Below are positions 35,399 to 43,779 of a stretch of 51,810 bases of DNA, in pieces; position 1 is the stretch's first letter; every line of letters begins with the position of its first letter. Made by a program: the position numbers and the translations under genes. Source of the stretch: Parvibaculum sp. (GTDB lineage Bacteria > Pseudomonadota > Alphaproteobacteria > Parvibaculales > Parvibaculaceae); NCBI GenBank assembly GCA_014359855.1, contig JACIYQ010000179.1:1-51810 (forward strand), written 5' to 3'. The notes below the pieces were generated by a model. The model ran no database searches. It worked only from the letters and a program-made list of their open reading frames with translations, and was not told where the DNA came from.

Positions 35399-35588
35399 CG
35401 GTCAACGCCTCGGTCATCGTTCGTGATGTCCGCAGGTTGCCGATGCGCGCGCCAGGATAGGTGGGCACGACGTGGTGATGATGTGGGCGAAGTGTGGGTA
35501 CTTGGCCCGCGACCACCGGAGACTTCCTGCGATTGGCCGATATCCATCGGCGCCGCAGATTTGACTGACCGGTTAGGTGTTGCGCAGC

Positions 35589-36302
35589 TTATTTCGTTTG
35601 CAACGGTCGTCGGGTGATGTCCGAGAGGCTTCGCATCTGGCCGTTCTCGTCGAACCAGGTGGACACCCGCGCGATCTCCTCCTCGAACTCACCATCCGGG
35701 AACCAGCGCATGACGGTGGTGGGAGAAACCTTGAGAATTTTGGCGAGCATTCTGAAGCTTGGCTCGATCCCCCGTGCCTTGAGTTGACCACCGATGATGA
35801 TCGCGGACCATCGCTTCTGGTGAGCAGCGGACGCCTGTTCGTATTCGAGGTTGGATCCGCCCAAGCGCTCGCGGATCAGGACGATAAGATCCCTTGGGAT
35901 GTAAAGCTCATCAGTCCAGCTCAAGGAATCCAGCATGCATGCGATTAGCCAATTGATCAGCTTGTCAGGGACGACCAAACCGCGTCTCGTCAGGTGGGTC
36001 TGACCTGATCGGGCGAGATCCCGAGCTTCAATCATTCTTTCCATGATCTGCAACGAGAGCGCACTTATCGCCTCAGGGTCTGCATCCAAGACGCCGGCAA
36101 CAATTTGAAGGTCGAAGCCGAACTTTCTGAGTTCAGGCTCCATGAACATCAGTTGGTCCATCCCGCCGACAACAGAGACTTCGATTTCGGCGTCCGGGTT
36201 TTCGCGCCGCAGCTTTACATAGTGCTCAATTGTCGGATCGTTCTTGTAGGATCGGCTAATGGCGTTGAAACCACCGCCTTCATCGGTGCCGAAATCGGCC
36301 AC
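35589..36302 (-). CDS. Uncharacterised protein with C-terminal HTH-like segment
   Basis: 237 aa; ARGIEPSFRMLAKILKVSPTTVMRWFPDGEFEEEI. Confidence 0.6.
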   Translation of the reverse strand: MADFGTDEGGGFNAISRSYKNDPTIEHYVKLRRENPDAEIEVSVVGGMDQLMFMEPELRKFGFDLQIVAGVLDADPEAISALSLQIMERMIEARDLARSGQTHLTRRGLVVPDKLINWLIACMLDSLSWTDELYIPRDLIVLIRERLGGSNLEYEQASAAHQKRWSAIIIGGQLKARGIEPSFRMLAKILKVSPTTVMRWFPDGEFEEEIARVSTWFDENGQMRSLSDITRRPLQTK

Positions 36303-36330
36303 GCTTCCCTCCTGCTGCGTTCACCAGCGG

Positions 36331-37311
36331 CTACTTGATCAATTCGATTTCCTCCGGAGGCAGAGCCAGCCGGTAGCCGTTCGGATTTCGCCGATTCTCG
36401 ATCAATGCGCGTACGGACGTGGCATCCGTACTTCCGCGAGCCAGCGCATCCCGAAGCGCGCGCACGGGTTCGCGCACCTGCGACGAAATCCTATGGATGC
36501 TCGCTCCCCAGATGTGCGCTTCGATCGCACGATTCTCGACGATAGCGGGCGACTTCAACGCATGCTCCGCCAGAAAGACCAACAGTTGGAATTCCTGATC
36601 GGATAGGGTTTTGGGCGTTCCGTCGAGAGATACGGTCTTTGCGGCGCGTTGAATCACCAATCGGGGCGCCAAGCTCGGTTGCGATTCCAGTTTGGACTGA
36701 TCGATGGCCAATCCAGGTGCAGCTCCATCGCAAGCAATGCAGTGCGATACATCGACAACATGAAGCCCCGCGTCGACCAAGCGCGCCCGGTCATCTGCAG
36801 CCATCGCCGGCGCGATCACCGTGAAGGGCGATGACCGGGCGAGCGAACGCATCAGGCCAATCAATCCCGGTTGAAGCGCTGCATCCTGCGACAGTGCGAG
36901 GAACAGCGCCCGCTGGTTCGATGTTTCCCCCAGATGCCAGACACCGGTCGCGACCGGCGCCGGCTCGCCACCGAACCCGGACGCCATGGCGATTTCGCGG
37001 ACCAGCGCGGAGGGATGAATCCGAAAGCTCCGCAGATCGTCATCGCCGAGAACGGCGTCGCTGCGCCGGTCCGTCGGGCAAACCGCGATGTGTTGCCCAT
37101 TGACCTGCTGGACAGGCCGCGCGTCGAGACCGCAATCACAGGCTGGGCACACATCCCACTCTGTTGCTGGCGCCTGCTCGACCAGGACGCCGTGATCGAG
37201 CAGCCGCTCGAAATCGCGCCCGGCATGAGGCGCCGCCTCTCGGCCCCAAAGGATTGCGGGATCGCCCGTCTCACTCAGCCGCAACAGCAGCCTGGGCAGC
37301 GTCTCGGTCAT
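36331..37311 (-). CDS. Uncharacterised Zn-ribbon-like + OmpR-type winged-helix protein
   Basis: CPACDCGLDARPVQQVNGQHIAVCPTD near N-term; C-terminal SLDGTPKTLSDQEFQLLVFLAEHA...IEAHIWG...NGYRLALP. Confidence 0.65.
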   Translation of the reverse strand: MTETLPRLLLRLSETGDPAILWGREAAPHAGRDFERLLDHGVLVEQAPATEWDVCPACDCGLDARPVQQVNGQHIAVCPTDRRSDAVLGDDDLRSFRIHPSALVREIAMASGFGGEPAPVATGVWHLGETSNQRALFLALSQDAALQPGLIGLMRSLARSSPFTVIAPAMAADDRARLVDAGLHVVDVSHCIACDGAAPGLAIDQSKLESQPSLAPRLVIQRAAKTVSLDGTPKTLSDQEFQLLVFLAEHALKSPAIVENRAIEAHIWGASIHRISSQVREPVRALRDALARGSTDATSVRALIENRRNPNGYRLALPPEEIELIK

Positions 37312-38518
37312 TGAGCAGTCCGTTGCGGCGAAGGAGCGTCATGATCCGGCCCTCGAACTGCTGACGCTTGAACATGGCGTGTGCCGGCGGCTTCAGCTTG
37401 ACGGTCACCTTCTTCGCCGACTTGCCGCCGGTCGCGAAATGGACGCGGATGACGATGTGGTTGAGGCGCCAATCCGACCCGAGACTAGCGCCCCGCATCA
37501 TCTCGCCCAACCTGGCCAGGGCATTGTCGCGTCCGTCGCGCGCAACATAGGAGTAGAAGGTTCGTGTCTCGCCGGTCTTCGGATCGGCGCCGACGCGGTC
37601 GACCTGGACCTCGGTGATCTGGACCCGCTGGATGCCCGGATCGAAATCATGGTTGAACGCGAAGCCGAAGCCCGCGCGCTGCACCGGGTCGAGCGTGTAG
37701 AGGTTCTGGGCGTCGTCGCCGGCGAAGAATTCGGGTTTTCCGAGAATCTTGTGGGCGAACAGTTCCGCGAGGTCGCCGCGACGCGCCTTGGCGATGCCGC
37801 CGATCTTCAACAGGCCCGTCGTTGAGTTGTAGGACAGCACCGCGTGTTCGGCGGCGCGGAAGCTGATTACTCGCTTCTGGTCCTTTTGCAGGACATCGGT
37901 CGTGGTGATCGGAGAACCGTGCTCGATCACCAGAACGAGTTCGTCGGCATCGTCATACCAGCCGGCGCGGCAATAGTTGCTGCGGAGATCCTGTTCGAAC
38001 ATCGCGGCGGCGGCGGTTTCAAATTCGGCCTTTGCGCGATCGTCCATGATCGCCTCGACGCCTTCGTCGCGGCCTACGAACTCGGCGAGCGACGTGCGCG
38101 CCATGAGCGCCATCATGTCCGACGCGGCGTCAAAAACGTCGGGATGATCGAGGAAGACGCGCAGGGCGACGTGCTTGGGATCCTGGTGAACCTCCGGCTC
38201 GTCATCCTTCGCTTCGGGTGTCACGCGGATCCCGAGCCGCGCGGCCTGCTGAAGAATAATGTCGAGGCCTGCCGCGTTACCGATCTCCGCGATCCGGTGC
38301 AGGTCGGCGACGAGTCCTTCCGGGTAGTTCTCCTCCGGGCCTGCGAAGAAATCCTGGACGGCGCTGCGTGCCTCGTCCTGCGCGGCCTCGTTCCTGAAGA
38401 TCCCAAGGTCCAGCCCGTTCAGGGCATCGCCGTGGCGCTCGAACAGGCGGCCCAGCAGGCCGAGATCGACGGTTCGGGTAAACTTGGGATTGACGAATTT
38501 CTTCAGGTTCTTAGCCAT
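37271..38518 (-). CDS. Uncharacterised 415-aa protein, first gene of the leftward cluster
   Basis: Long ORF overlapping the wHTH gene by 41 nt; no family recognised. Confidence 0.6.
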   Translation of the reverse strand: MAKNLKKFVNPKFTRTVDLGLLGRLFERHGDALNGLDLGIFRNEAAQDEARSAVQDFFAGPEENYPEGLVADLHRIAEIGNAAGLDIILQQAARLGIRVTPEAKDDEPEVHQDPKHVALRVFLDHPDVFDAASDMMALMARTSLAEFVGRDEGVEAIMDDRAKAEFETAAAAMFEQDLRSNYCRAGWYDDADELVLVIEHGSPITTTDVLQKDQKRVISFRAAEHAVLSYNSTTGLLKIGGIAKARRGDLAELFAHKILGKPEFFAGDDAQNLYTLDPVQRAGFGFAFNHDFDPGIQRVQITEVQVDRVGADPKTGETRTFYSYVARDGRDNALARLGEMMRGASLGSDWRLNHIVIRVHFATGGKSAKKVTVKLKPPAHAMFKRQQFEGRIMTLLRRNGLLNDRDAAQAAVAAE

Positions 38519-38540
38519 CTCAGCCGCCCATAATTGCCTC

Positions 38541-38574
38541 GCATTTGTTCATCTTACGTTCTTATCGCAAATGC
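38541..38574. promoter_or_regulatory. Inverted repeat upstream of the 415-aa gene (candidate operator)
   Basis: GCATTTG (38541-38547) and CAAATGC (38568-38574), 20-nt spacer with AT-rich -10-like GATAAG/TAAGAT on the minus strand. Confidence 0.4.
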
Positions 38575-38657
38575 CTAGCGGAGTCGATTCAAAAGCCATC
38601 GCCTTGGGACGGATCGTCCACACCGTGAGTAGAGGCCAAGGGAATCCAATCCCTTAG

Positions 38658-38879
38658 GTGACCTCTGCGATGGACATGCCGAACCCGATCCACCCCTGGA
38701 ATATGACGCCGGACGAGCGAATCGGGGAGGTCTGCAGGATTCTTGCGCGCGGGCTGGTTCGGCTCAAGGCACGCCAGTCAAGGCAAGTATCTGGCGACCG
38801 CGGAGAAAGTTGCCTTCACTTCCCGCCCGACCGGAGCGGTCATGGAACTCCAATTTGCAAAGGAGACGCACGACCATGA
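38658..38879 (+). CDS. Hypothetical small protein upstream of DUF2924 gene
   Basis: 73 aa ORF (MTSAMDMPNPIHPWNMTPDERIGEVCRILARGLVRLKARQS), overlaps next start. Confidence 0.5.
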   Translation: MTSAMDMPNPIHPWNMTPDERIGEVCRILARGLVRLKARQSRQVSGDRGESCLHFPPDRSGHGTPICKGDARP

Positions 38880-39322
38880 CAGAAAACATCCTGTCCCGGC
38901 TGGCCGCGCTGAAGACCACGCCGACGCCCGACCTCAAGAAGCAGTGGCGCGAACTCTTCGACACGGAGGCGCCGCCTTACAATCGGCGCTTCCTCGAAAG
39001 CCGGCTCGCCTATCGGATCCAGGAATTGGCTTATGGCGGTTTGAAACCGGCGACCATCGAACGCCTCGAGGCCTTGGGCGAGCAACTCGACGGCGGCAAC
39101 ATCGTGCTGCGCCGGATCCGCGCCGACGACAAGCCGATCGCCGGCACGCGGCTGATCCGCGAATGGCAGGGCGTCGAGCACACGGTCACGGTGCTGAACG
39201 ACGGTTATGAATGGCAAGGGCGTCCCTACCGCTCGCTCTCCGCCATCGCGCGCGCCATCACCGGGACGCGCTGGAACGGCTGGGTCTTTTTCGGCCTCAA
39301 GAACCGGCGAGGCCAAGCATGA
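38876..39322 (+). CDS. DUF2924 domain protein
   Basis: MTENILSRLAALKTTPTPDLKKQWRELFDTEAPPYNRRFLESRLAYRIQELAYGGL; start placed at 38876. Confidence 0.85.
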   Translation: MTENILSRLAALKTTPTPDLKKQWRELFDTEAPPYNRRFLESRLAYRIQELAYGGLKPATIERLEALGEQLDGGNIVLRRIRADDKPIAGTRLIREWQGVEHTVTVLNDGYEWQGRPYRSLSAIARAITGTRWNGWVFFGLKNRRGQA

Positions 39323-40650
39323 CGAAATCGCCCGCATCCGCCAAATCCATCCGAAAGCTGCGCTGCGCGGTCTATACGCGCAAGTCGACGGAAGAAGGGC
39401 TGGAGATGGAGTTCAACAGCCTCGATGCCCAGCGCGAGGCCTGCGAAGCGTATATCGCCAGCCAGAAGCCCGAAGGCTGGGTGCTCTATCCTGAGTCCTA
39501 TGATGACGGCGGCTTCTCGGGCGGGACGCTGGACCGGCCTGCGCTGAAGCGCCTGCTCGCCGACATCGAGGACGGCCGGATCGACGTGGTCGTCGTCTAC
39601 AAGATCGACCGGCTCAGCCGCTCGCTGATGGATTTCGCGAAGCTCGTCGAGGTGTTCGATCGCGGCGGGGTCACCTTCGTCAGCGTGACCCAGTCGTTCA
39701 ACACGACGACGTCCATGGGGCGGCTGACGCTCAACATCCTGCTCAGCTTCGCCCAGTTCGAGCGCGAGGTGATCGGCGAGCGCATCCGCGACAAGATCGC
39801 CGCCTCGCGCAAACGCGGCATGTGGATGGGCGGCTTCGTGCCGCTCGGCTACGAGGTCAGGGACCGCAAGCTGGTGATCAATGATGCCGAGGCCGCGACG
39901 GTCCGAATGATCTTCGAGCGCTTCGTCGAGGTGGGTTCGGCGACCGCGTTGGCCCGGGCGCTCGCGGCCGAGGGCGTGCGGACGCGGCGCGGACGGCTCG
40001 TCGACAAGGGCTTCCTCTACAAGCTGCTCAACAACCGGGTCTATATCGGCGACGTCGTGCACAAGGGGACGGCCTATCCCGGCGAGCACGAAGCCATCAT
40101 CACGCGCGCCTTTTGGGACAAGGTGCACGGAATCCTGCGCGAAAGCCCGAGGATGCGCGCGGGCCGGACACGGGCCGCGACCCCGGCTCTTCTGAAGGGC
40201 CTCATCTTCGGGCCGACCGGCTGCGCCATGACGCCGACGCACACGCGGCGCGGCGACAAGCTCTACCGCTACTACGTCAGCCAGTCGGTTCTGAAGCGCG
40301 GCGCCGATGCTTGCCCGGTGGGACGCGTGCCCGCCGCCGAGATCGAGGGCGCGGTGGTCGACCAACTACGCGGCCTCCTTCGTGCCCCGGAGGTGATCGT
40401 CGGCACATGGCGGTCGGCGCGACCCGAGATCGACGGTTTGTCCGAGGCCGAGGTGAGGGACGCGCTCGAAGGGCTCGACCCGCTGTGGGACGAGCTGTTC
40501 CCCGCCGAGCAGGCCCGCATCGTCCAGCTCCTCGTGGAGCGCGTCGAGGTCGGACAGGGAGGCGTCGATATCCGCCTCCGCGTCGATGGGCTGGCTCGTC
40601 TGGTTCATGAGCTTGGCGGCATGGCCGACGATCCGCGGAGGGCAGCATGA
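39319..40650 (+). CDS. Large serine recombinase
   Basis: AVYTRKSTEEGLEMEFNSLDAQREAC; YKIDRLSRSLMDFAKL; SMGRLTLNILLSFAQFEREVIGERIRDKIAASRKRGMWMGG; start placed at 39319. Confidence 0.95.
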   Translation: MTKSPASAKSIRKLRCAVYTRKSTEEGLEMEFNSLDAQREACEAYIASQKPEGWVLYPESYDDGGFSGGTLDRPALKRLLADIEDGRIDVVVVYKIDRLSRSLMDFAKLVEVFDRGGVTFVSVTQSFNTTTSMGRLTLNILLSFAQFEREVIGERIRDKIAASRKRGMWMGGFVPLGYEVRDRKLVINDAEAATVRMIFERFVEVGSATALARALAAEGVRTRRGRLVDKGFLYKLLNNRVYIGDVVHKGTAYPGEHEAIITRAFWDKVHGILRESPRMRAGRTRAATPALLKGLIFGPTGCAMTPTHTRRGDKLYRYYVSQSVLKRGADACPVGRVPAAEIEGAVVDQLRGLLRAPEVIVGTWRSARPEIDGLSEAEVRDALEGLDPLWDELFPAEQARIVQLLVERVEVGQGGVDIRLRVDGLARLVHELGGMADDPRRAA

Positions 40651-41075
40651 GAGCCGGCGACGCCGCCACCGATGACGGGCGCACGCTGACGGTCCGTGTT
40701 CCCCTGACCCTCCGGAAGCGCGGCGGGCGCAAGCAGGTGGTCATGCCCGACGGGGCGTGTTGGGGCCAGCCCCGCCCGCGCGTCGACAACACCATGGTGA
40801 AGGCGATCGCCCGAGCCCACCGCTGGAAGCGGCTCATGGAGAGCGGCCGATTCGCCTCGGTGACCGAGCTGGCCGAAGCGGAGAAGATCAACCAGTCCTA
40901 TCTGTGCCGGGTTCTGCGTCTGGCCCTGCTCGCCCCGGACATCGTCGAGGCGATTCTCGACGGAAGGCAGCCATCAACCTGGCAGCTCGAACTACTCCTC
41001 AAGCCGTTTCCTAGCGATTGGTCGGCGCAGCGGGCAGCGCTGGCCTCAGAACATAAATATGAATCAAAGACTTAG
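40647..41075 (+). CDS. Small HTH protein coupled to the recombinase
   Basis: 142 aa; RFASVTELAEAEKINQSYLCRVLRLALLAPDIVEAILDGRQP; ATGA overlap with recombinase stop. Confidence 0.7.
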   Translation: MRAGDAATDDGRTLTVRVPLTLRKRGGRKQVVMPDGACWGQPRPRVDNTMVKAIARAHRWKRLMESGRFASVTELAEAEKINQSYLCRVLRLALLAPDIVEAILDGRQPSTWQLELLLKPFPSDWSAQRAALASEHKYESKT

Positions 41076-41150
41076 CAGCATACGCCTGCGCCAAGCCCCC
41101 ACCTTTTGCGCGCTTTTTACGTTTGCAGCAACGGCGTGTCTGCAGCAAGA

Positions 41151-41179
41151 TTGACGGGCCGCTTGCCAGCGATTATATT
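41151..41179 (+). promoter_or_regulatory. Sigma70-type promoter of the type I R-M locus
   Basis: TTGACG (41151-41156), 17-nt spacer, TATATT (41174-41179), 31 nt before ATG at 41211. Confidence 0.65.
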
Positions 41180-41210
41180 CTTTGCAGACAAGCGTTGGCG
41201 TGGTGAAGAA

Positions 41211-41837
41211 ATGCTTCTGTCCGAAGTCGTCGAGATCCTGCCGGGGGTTCCGTTCCGCACTCGCATCGAGAGCGAAAAGAACGGCGCCTGCATCGTCGTG
41301 CAGGCGCGCGACCTCGTCGGCGACGGCACGGTCGACCTCGCAGGCGCCGCCCGCATCGCGGCCCCACCCAGTTCGACACGGGGACTTTTGCGGCCGGGCG
41401 ACGTCGTGCTGCAGCCGCGCGGCAATCGCTACTCGGTCGGCAAGGTGGAGGAGGTCAAAGGTCCTGCCGTGGCGGCGGCGCCCCTCTATATCCTCCGACG
41501 CCGCGCAAGGGGCATCGATCCCGACTTCCTCGTCGCCTTCCTGGAGGCGGCGTCGACCCAGAGCGCATTGCGCCAAGATGCCGTCGGAACCCATGTTCCG
41601 CAGATTCCCAGGCAGGCCCTCGAAGCCCTGCACATCGAGCTTCCCGACCTCTCAAGCCAGATCAGGCTCGCCGACCTCGCCCGGCTCGAACGGCGCGAGA
41701 TCGAGGTGATGGACCGCCTTCGCGTAGCGCGGGGCCGGCTATTCGACCTGGCTCTGCGGGAGATCGCGAAGAAAAGCCGGAAGCGCGCCAACGCTCCCGG
41801 CTCCATCTCGGGCCTCAAAGGTGCGTCAACACCCTGA
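41211..41837 (+). CDS. Half-size HsdS-like (single target recognition domain) protein
   Basis: 208 aa MLLSEVVEILPGVPFRTRIES...DLVGDGTVDL..LRPGDVVLQPRGNRYSVGKV...HVPQIPRQALEALHIELPDLSSQIRLADL. Confidence 0.75.
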   Translation: MLLSEVVEILPGVPFRTRIESEKNGACIVVQARDLVGDGTVDLAGAARIAAPPSSTRGLLRPGDVVLQPRGNRYSVGKVEEVKGPAVAAAPLYILRRRARGIDPDFLVAFLEAASTQSALRQDAVGTHVPQIPRQALEALHIELPDLSSQIRLADLARLERREIEVMDRLRVARGRLFDLALREIAKKSRKRANAPGSISGLKGASTP

Positions 41838-41878
41838 GGTCCTTTGTCCAATTGTCTTAGACGAAAGGCAATCTACGC

Positions 41879-42184
41879 ATGTCCATCACGATCGGCAACT
41901 ACAGCTTCGAGGGCCCCTTCGGCAACACGGCCAACCTTCGCAACAATTCCGGCGTCTATGCGATCCTCAGCCGGCGGACCGACGCGGACCGCTACACGGT
42001 GATCGACATCGGCGAGGCCGGCTGGATCCAGGACCGTGTGGCCAACCACGACCGACGGGATCAGTGGGGGCGCAACAACCACGGTACTCTCGCGGTCGCG
42101 GCGCTTTACTGCGACGAGCCGGCGCGGATGCGGATCGAGCGGGAGCTCCGGGCGCAGTTCAATCCGGTGTGCGGCGTACGCTGA
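41879..42184 (+). CDS. GIY-YIG-like small protein
   Basis: SGVYAILSRRTDADRYTVIDIGEAGWIQDRVANHDRRDQW...ERELRAQFNPVCG. Confidence 0.5.
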   Translation: MSITIGNYSFEGPFGNTANLRNNSGVYAILSRRTDADRYTVIDIGEAGWIQDRVANHDRRDQWGRNNHGTLAVAALYCDEPARMRIERELRAQFNPVCGVR

Positions 42185-42240
42185 CAGCAATCGAGGACGG
42201 GCGGGCGCGCCGGCGCCCGCCCGATCCCAGGGAGAAAACC

Positions 42241-43779
42241 ATGGCAGACAGAACCACCCTCGACGACGTCAAGCGGATCGCCTGGGCGGCATGCGACACC
42301 TTCCGCGGCGTGATTGACGCCTCGGAATACAAGGACTTCATCCTCGTCTTCCTGTTCTACAAGTACGTCAGCGACGTCTGGAAGGAGCACTACCAGGAAG
42401 CGGACCAGCGCTATAAGGGTGATCAGCTTCGCGTCGAGCGGAAGATGGCGCGCGAGCGTTTCGTCATCCCGAAAGGCGCCAGCTTCGACGACCTCTATCG
42501 CCAGCGCAACGCCGACAACATCGGCGAGCTGATCGACCAGGCGCTGGACGCCATCGCCGAGCGGAACAAGACCAAGATTGGCGACGCCTTCGCCGACGTC
42601 ATGTTCAACAGCGAGACGAAGCTTGGCGACACCAGGAACCGCAACCGGCGCCTCAAGTCGCTGATTGAGGACTTCGCGAAGCTGGATCTGCGGCCCTCGC
42701 GGGTGGTCGGTGACGGCGAGGATCACAAGACCGCCGAGGACGTCATCGGCGAAGCCTACATCTACCTGATCGAGCGCTTCGGCTCGGAGGCGGGCAAGAA
42801 GGCTGGCGAGTTCTATACGCCGCGTCAGGTCGCCCGTGTGCTGGCCAGGATCGCGGCACCGCAGCCGGGCGATCGCATCTGCGACCCAGCCTGCGGCTCG
42901 GGCTCCCTGCTGATCAAGGCTGCGGAAGAGGTCGGCTCGCGGGACTTCGCTCTGTTTGGGCAGGAAGTGAACCGCGGCACGTGGGGCCTCGCGCGCCTCA
43001 ACATGTTCCTGCACGGCATCGACGGAGCCCGGCTGGAATGGGGCGACACGCTCAACGATCCGAAGCTCGTGGACGGCGCCAACCTGATGAAGTTCGACGT
43101 CGTCGTCGCCAACCCGCCGTTCAGCCTGGACAAGTGGGGCGCCGAGAATGCCGAGAACGACCGCTTCGGACGCTTCTGGCGGGGCGTGCCGCCGAAGTCC
43201 AAGGGCGACTGGGCCTTCATCACCCACATGATCGAAGCCGCGAAGACGCGCGAGGGGCGCGTCGCGGTGGTCGTCCCGCATGGGGTGCTGTTCCGGGCCG
43301 GCAAGGAAGGCATCATCCGCAAGGCGGTGATCGAGGAGAACCTGCTCGACGCCGTCATCGGCCTGCCGCCGAACCTGTTCCAGACCACCACCATCCCCGT
43401 CGCGGTGTTGTTGTTCGACCGCCGGCGCGAGAAGGGCGGCGCGCTGGCAGACCGGCGTGACATCTACTTCATCGACGCGAGCCGGGACTTCCAGCAGGGC
43501 AAGAACCAGAACCAGCTCCTCGACAGCCATGTCGATCGCATCATCTCGGCGCTGGCCGCGCGGGAGGATGTGGAGAGGTACGCCCGTGCCGTCCCGATCG
43601 ACGAGGTGAAGGAAAACGGGTTCAATCTCAACATTCCCCGTTACGTCGATACGTTCGAACCGGCAGTGGAAGTCGACATCGCCGAAGTTCAGAGGGAAAT
43701 CGACGCCCTGGAGGATGAGCTCACCACCCTGCGCGCAAAGATGCGGGAGCATCTGAAGGAGCTGGGGCTCAATGGCTGA
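42241..43779 (+). CDS. hsdM: Type I restriction-modification DNA methyltransferase HsdM
   Basis: 512 aa; GEFYTPRQVARVLARIAAPQPGDRICDPACGSGSLLI; VVANPPFSLDKWG (NPPF). Confidence 0.97.
   Translation: MADRTTLDDVKRIAWAACDTFRGVIDASEYKDFILVFLFYKYVSDVWKEHYQEADQRYKGDQLRVERKMARERFVIPKGASFDDLYRQRNADNIGELIDQALDAIAERNKTKIGDAFADVMFNSETKLGDTRNRNRRLKSLIEDFAKLDLRPSRVVGDGEDHKTAEDVIGEAYIYLIERFGSEAGKKAGEFYTPRQVARVLARIAAPQPGDRICDPACGSGSLLIKAAEEVGSRDFALFGQEVNRGTWGLARLNMFLHGIDGARLEWGDTLNDPKLVDGANLMKFDVVVANPPFSLDKWGAENAENDRFGRFWRGVPPKSKGDWAFITHMIEAAKTREGRVAVVVPHGVLFRAGKEGIIRKAVIEENLLDAVIGLPPNLFQTTTIPVAVLLFDRRREKGGALADRRDIYFIDASRDFQQGKNQNQLLDSHVDRIISALAAREDVERYARAVPIDEVKENGFNLNIPRYVDTFEPAVEVDIAEVQREIDALEDELTTLRAKMREHLKELGLNG

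Noticed and set aside
39226-40365. 379-aa minus-strand ORF opposite the recombinase
   Set aside because: Antisense shadow of a clear large serine recombinase.
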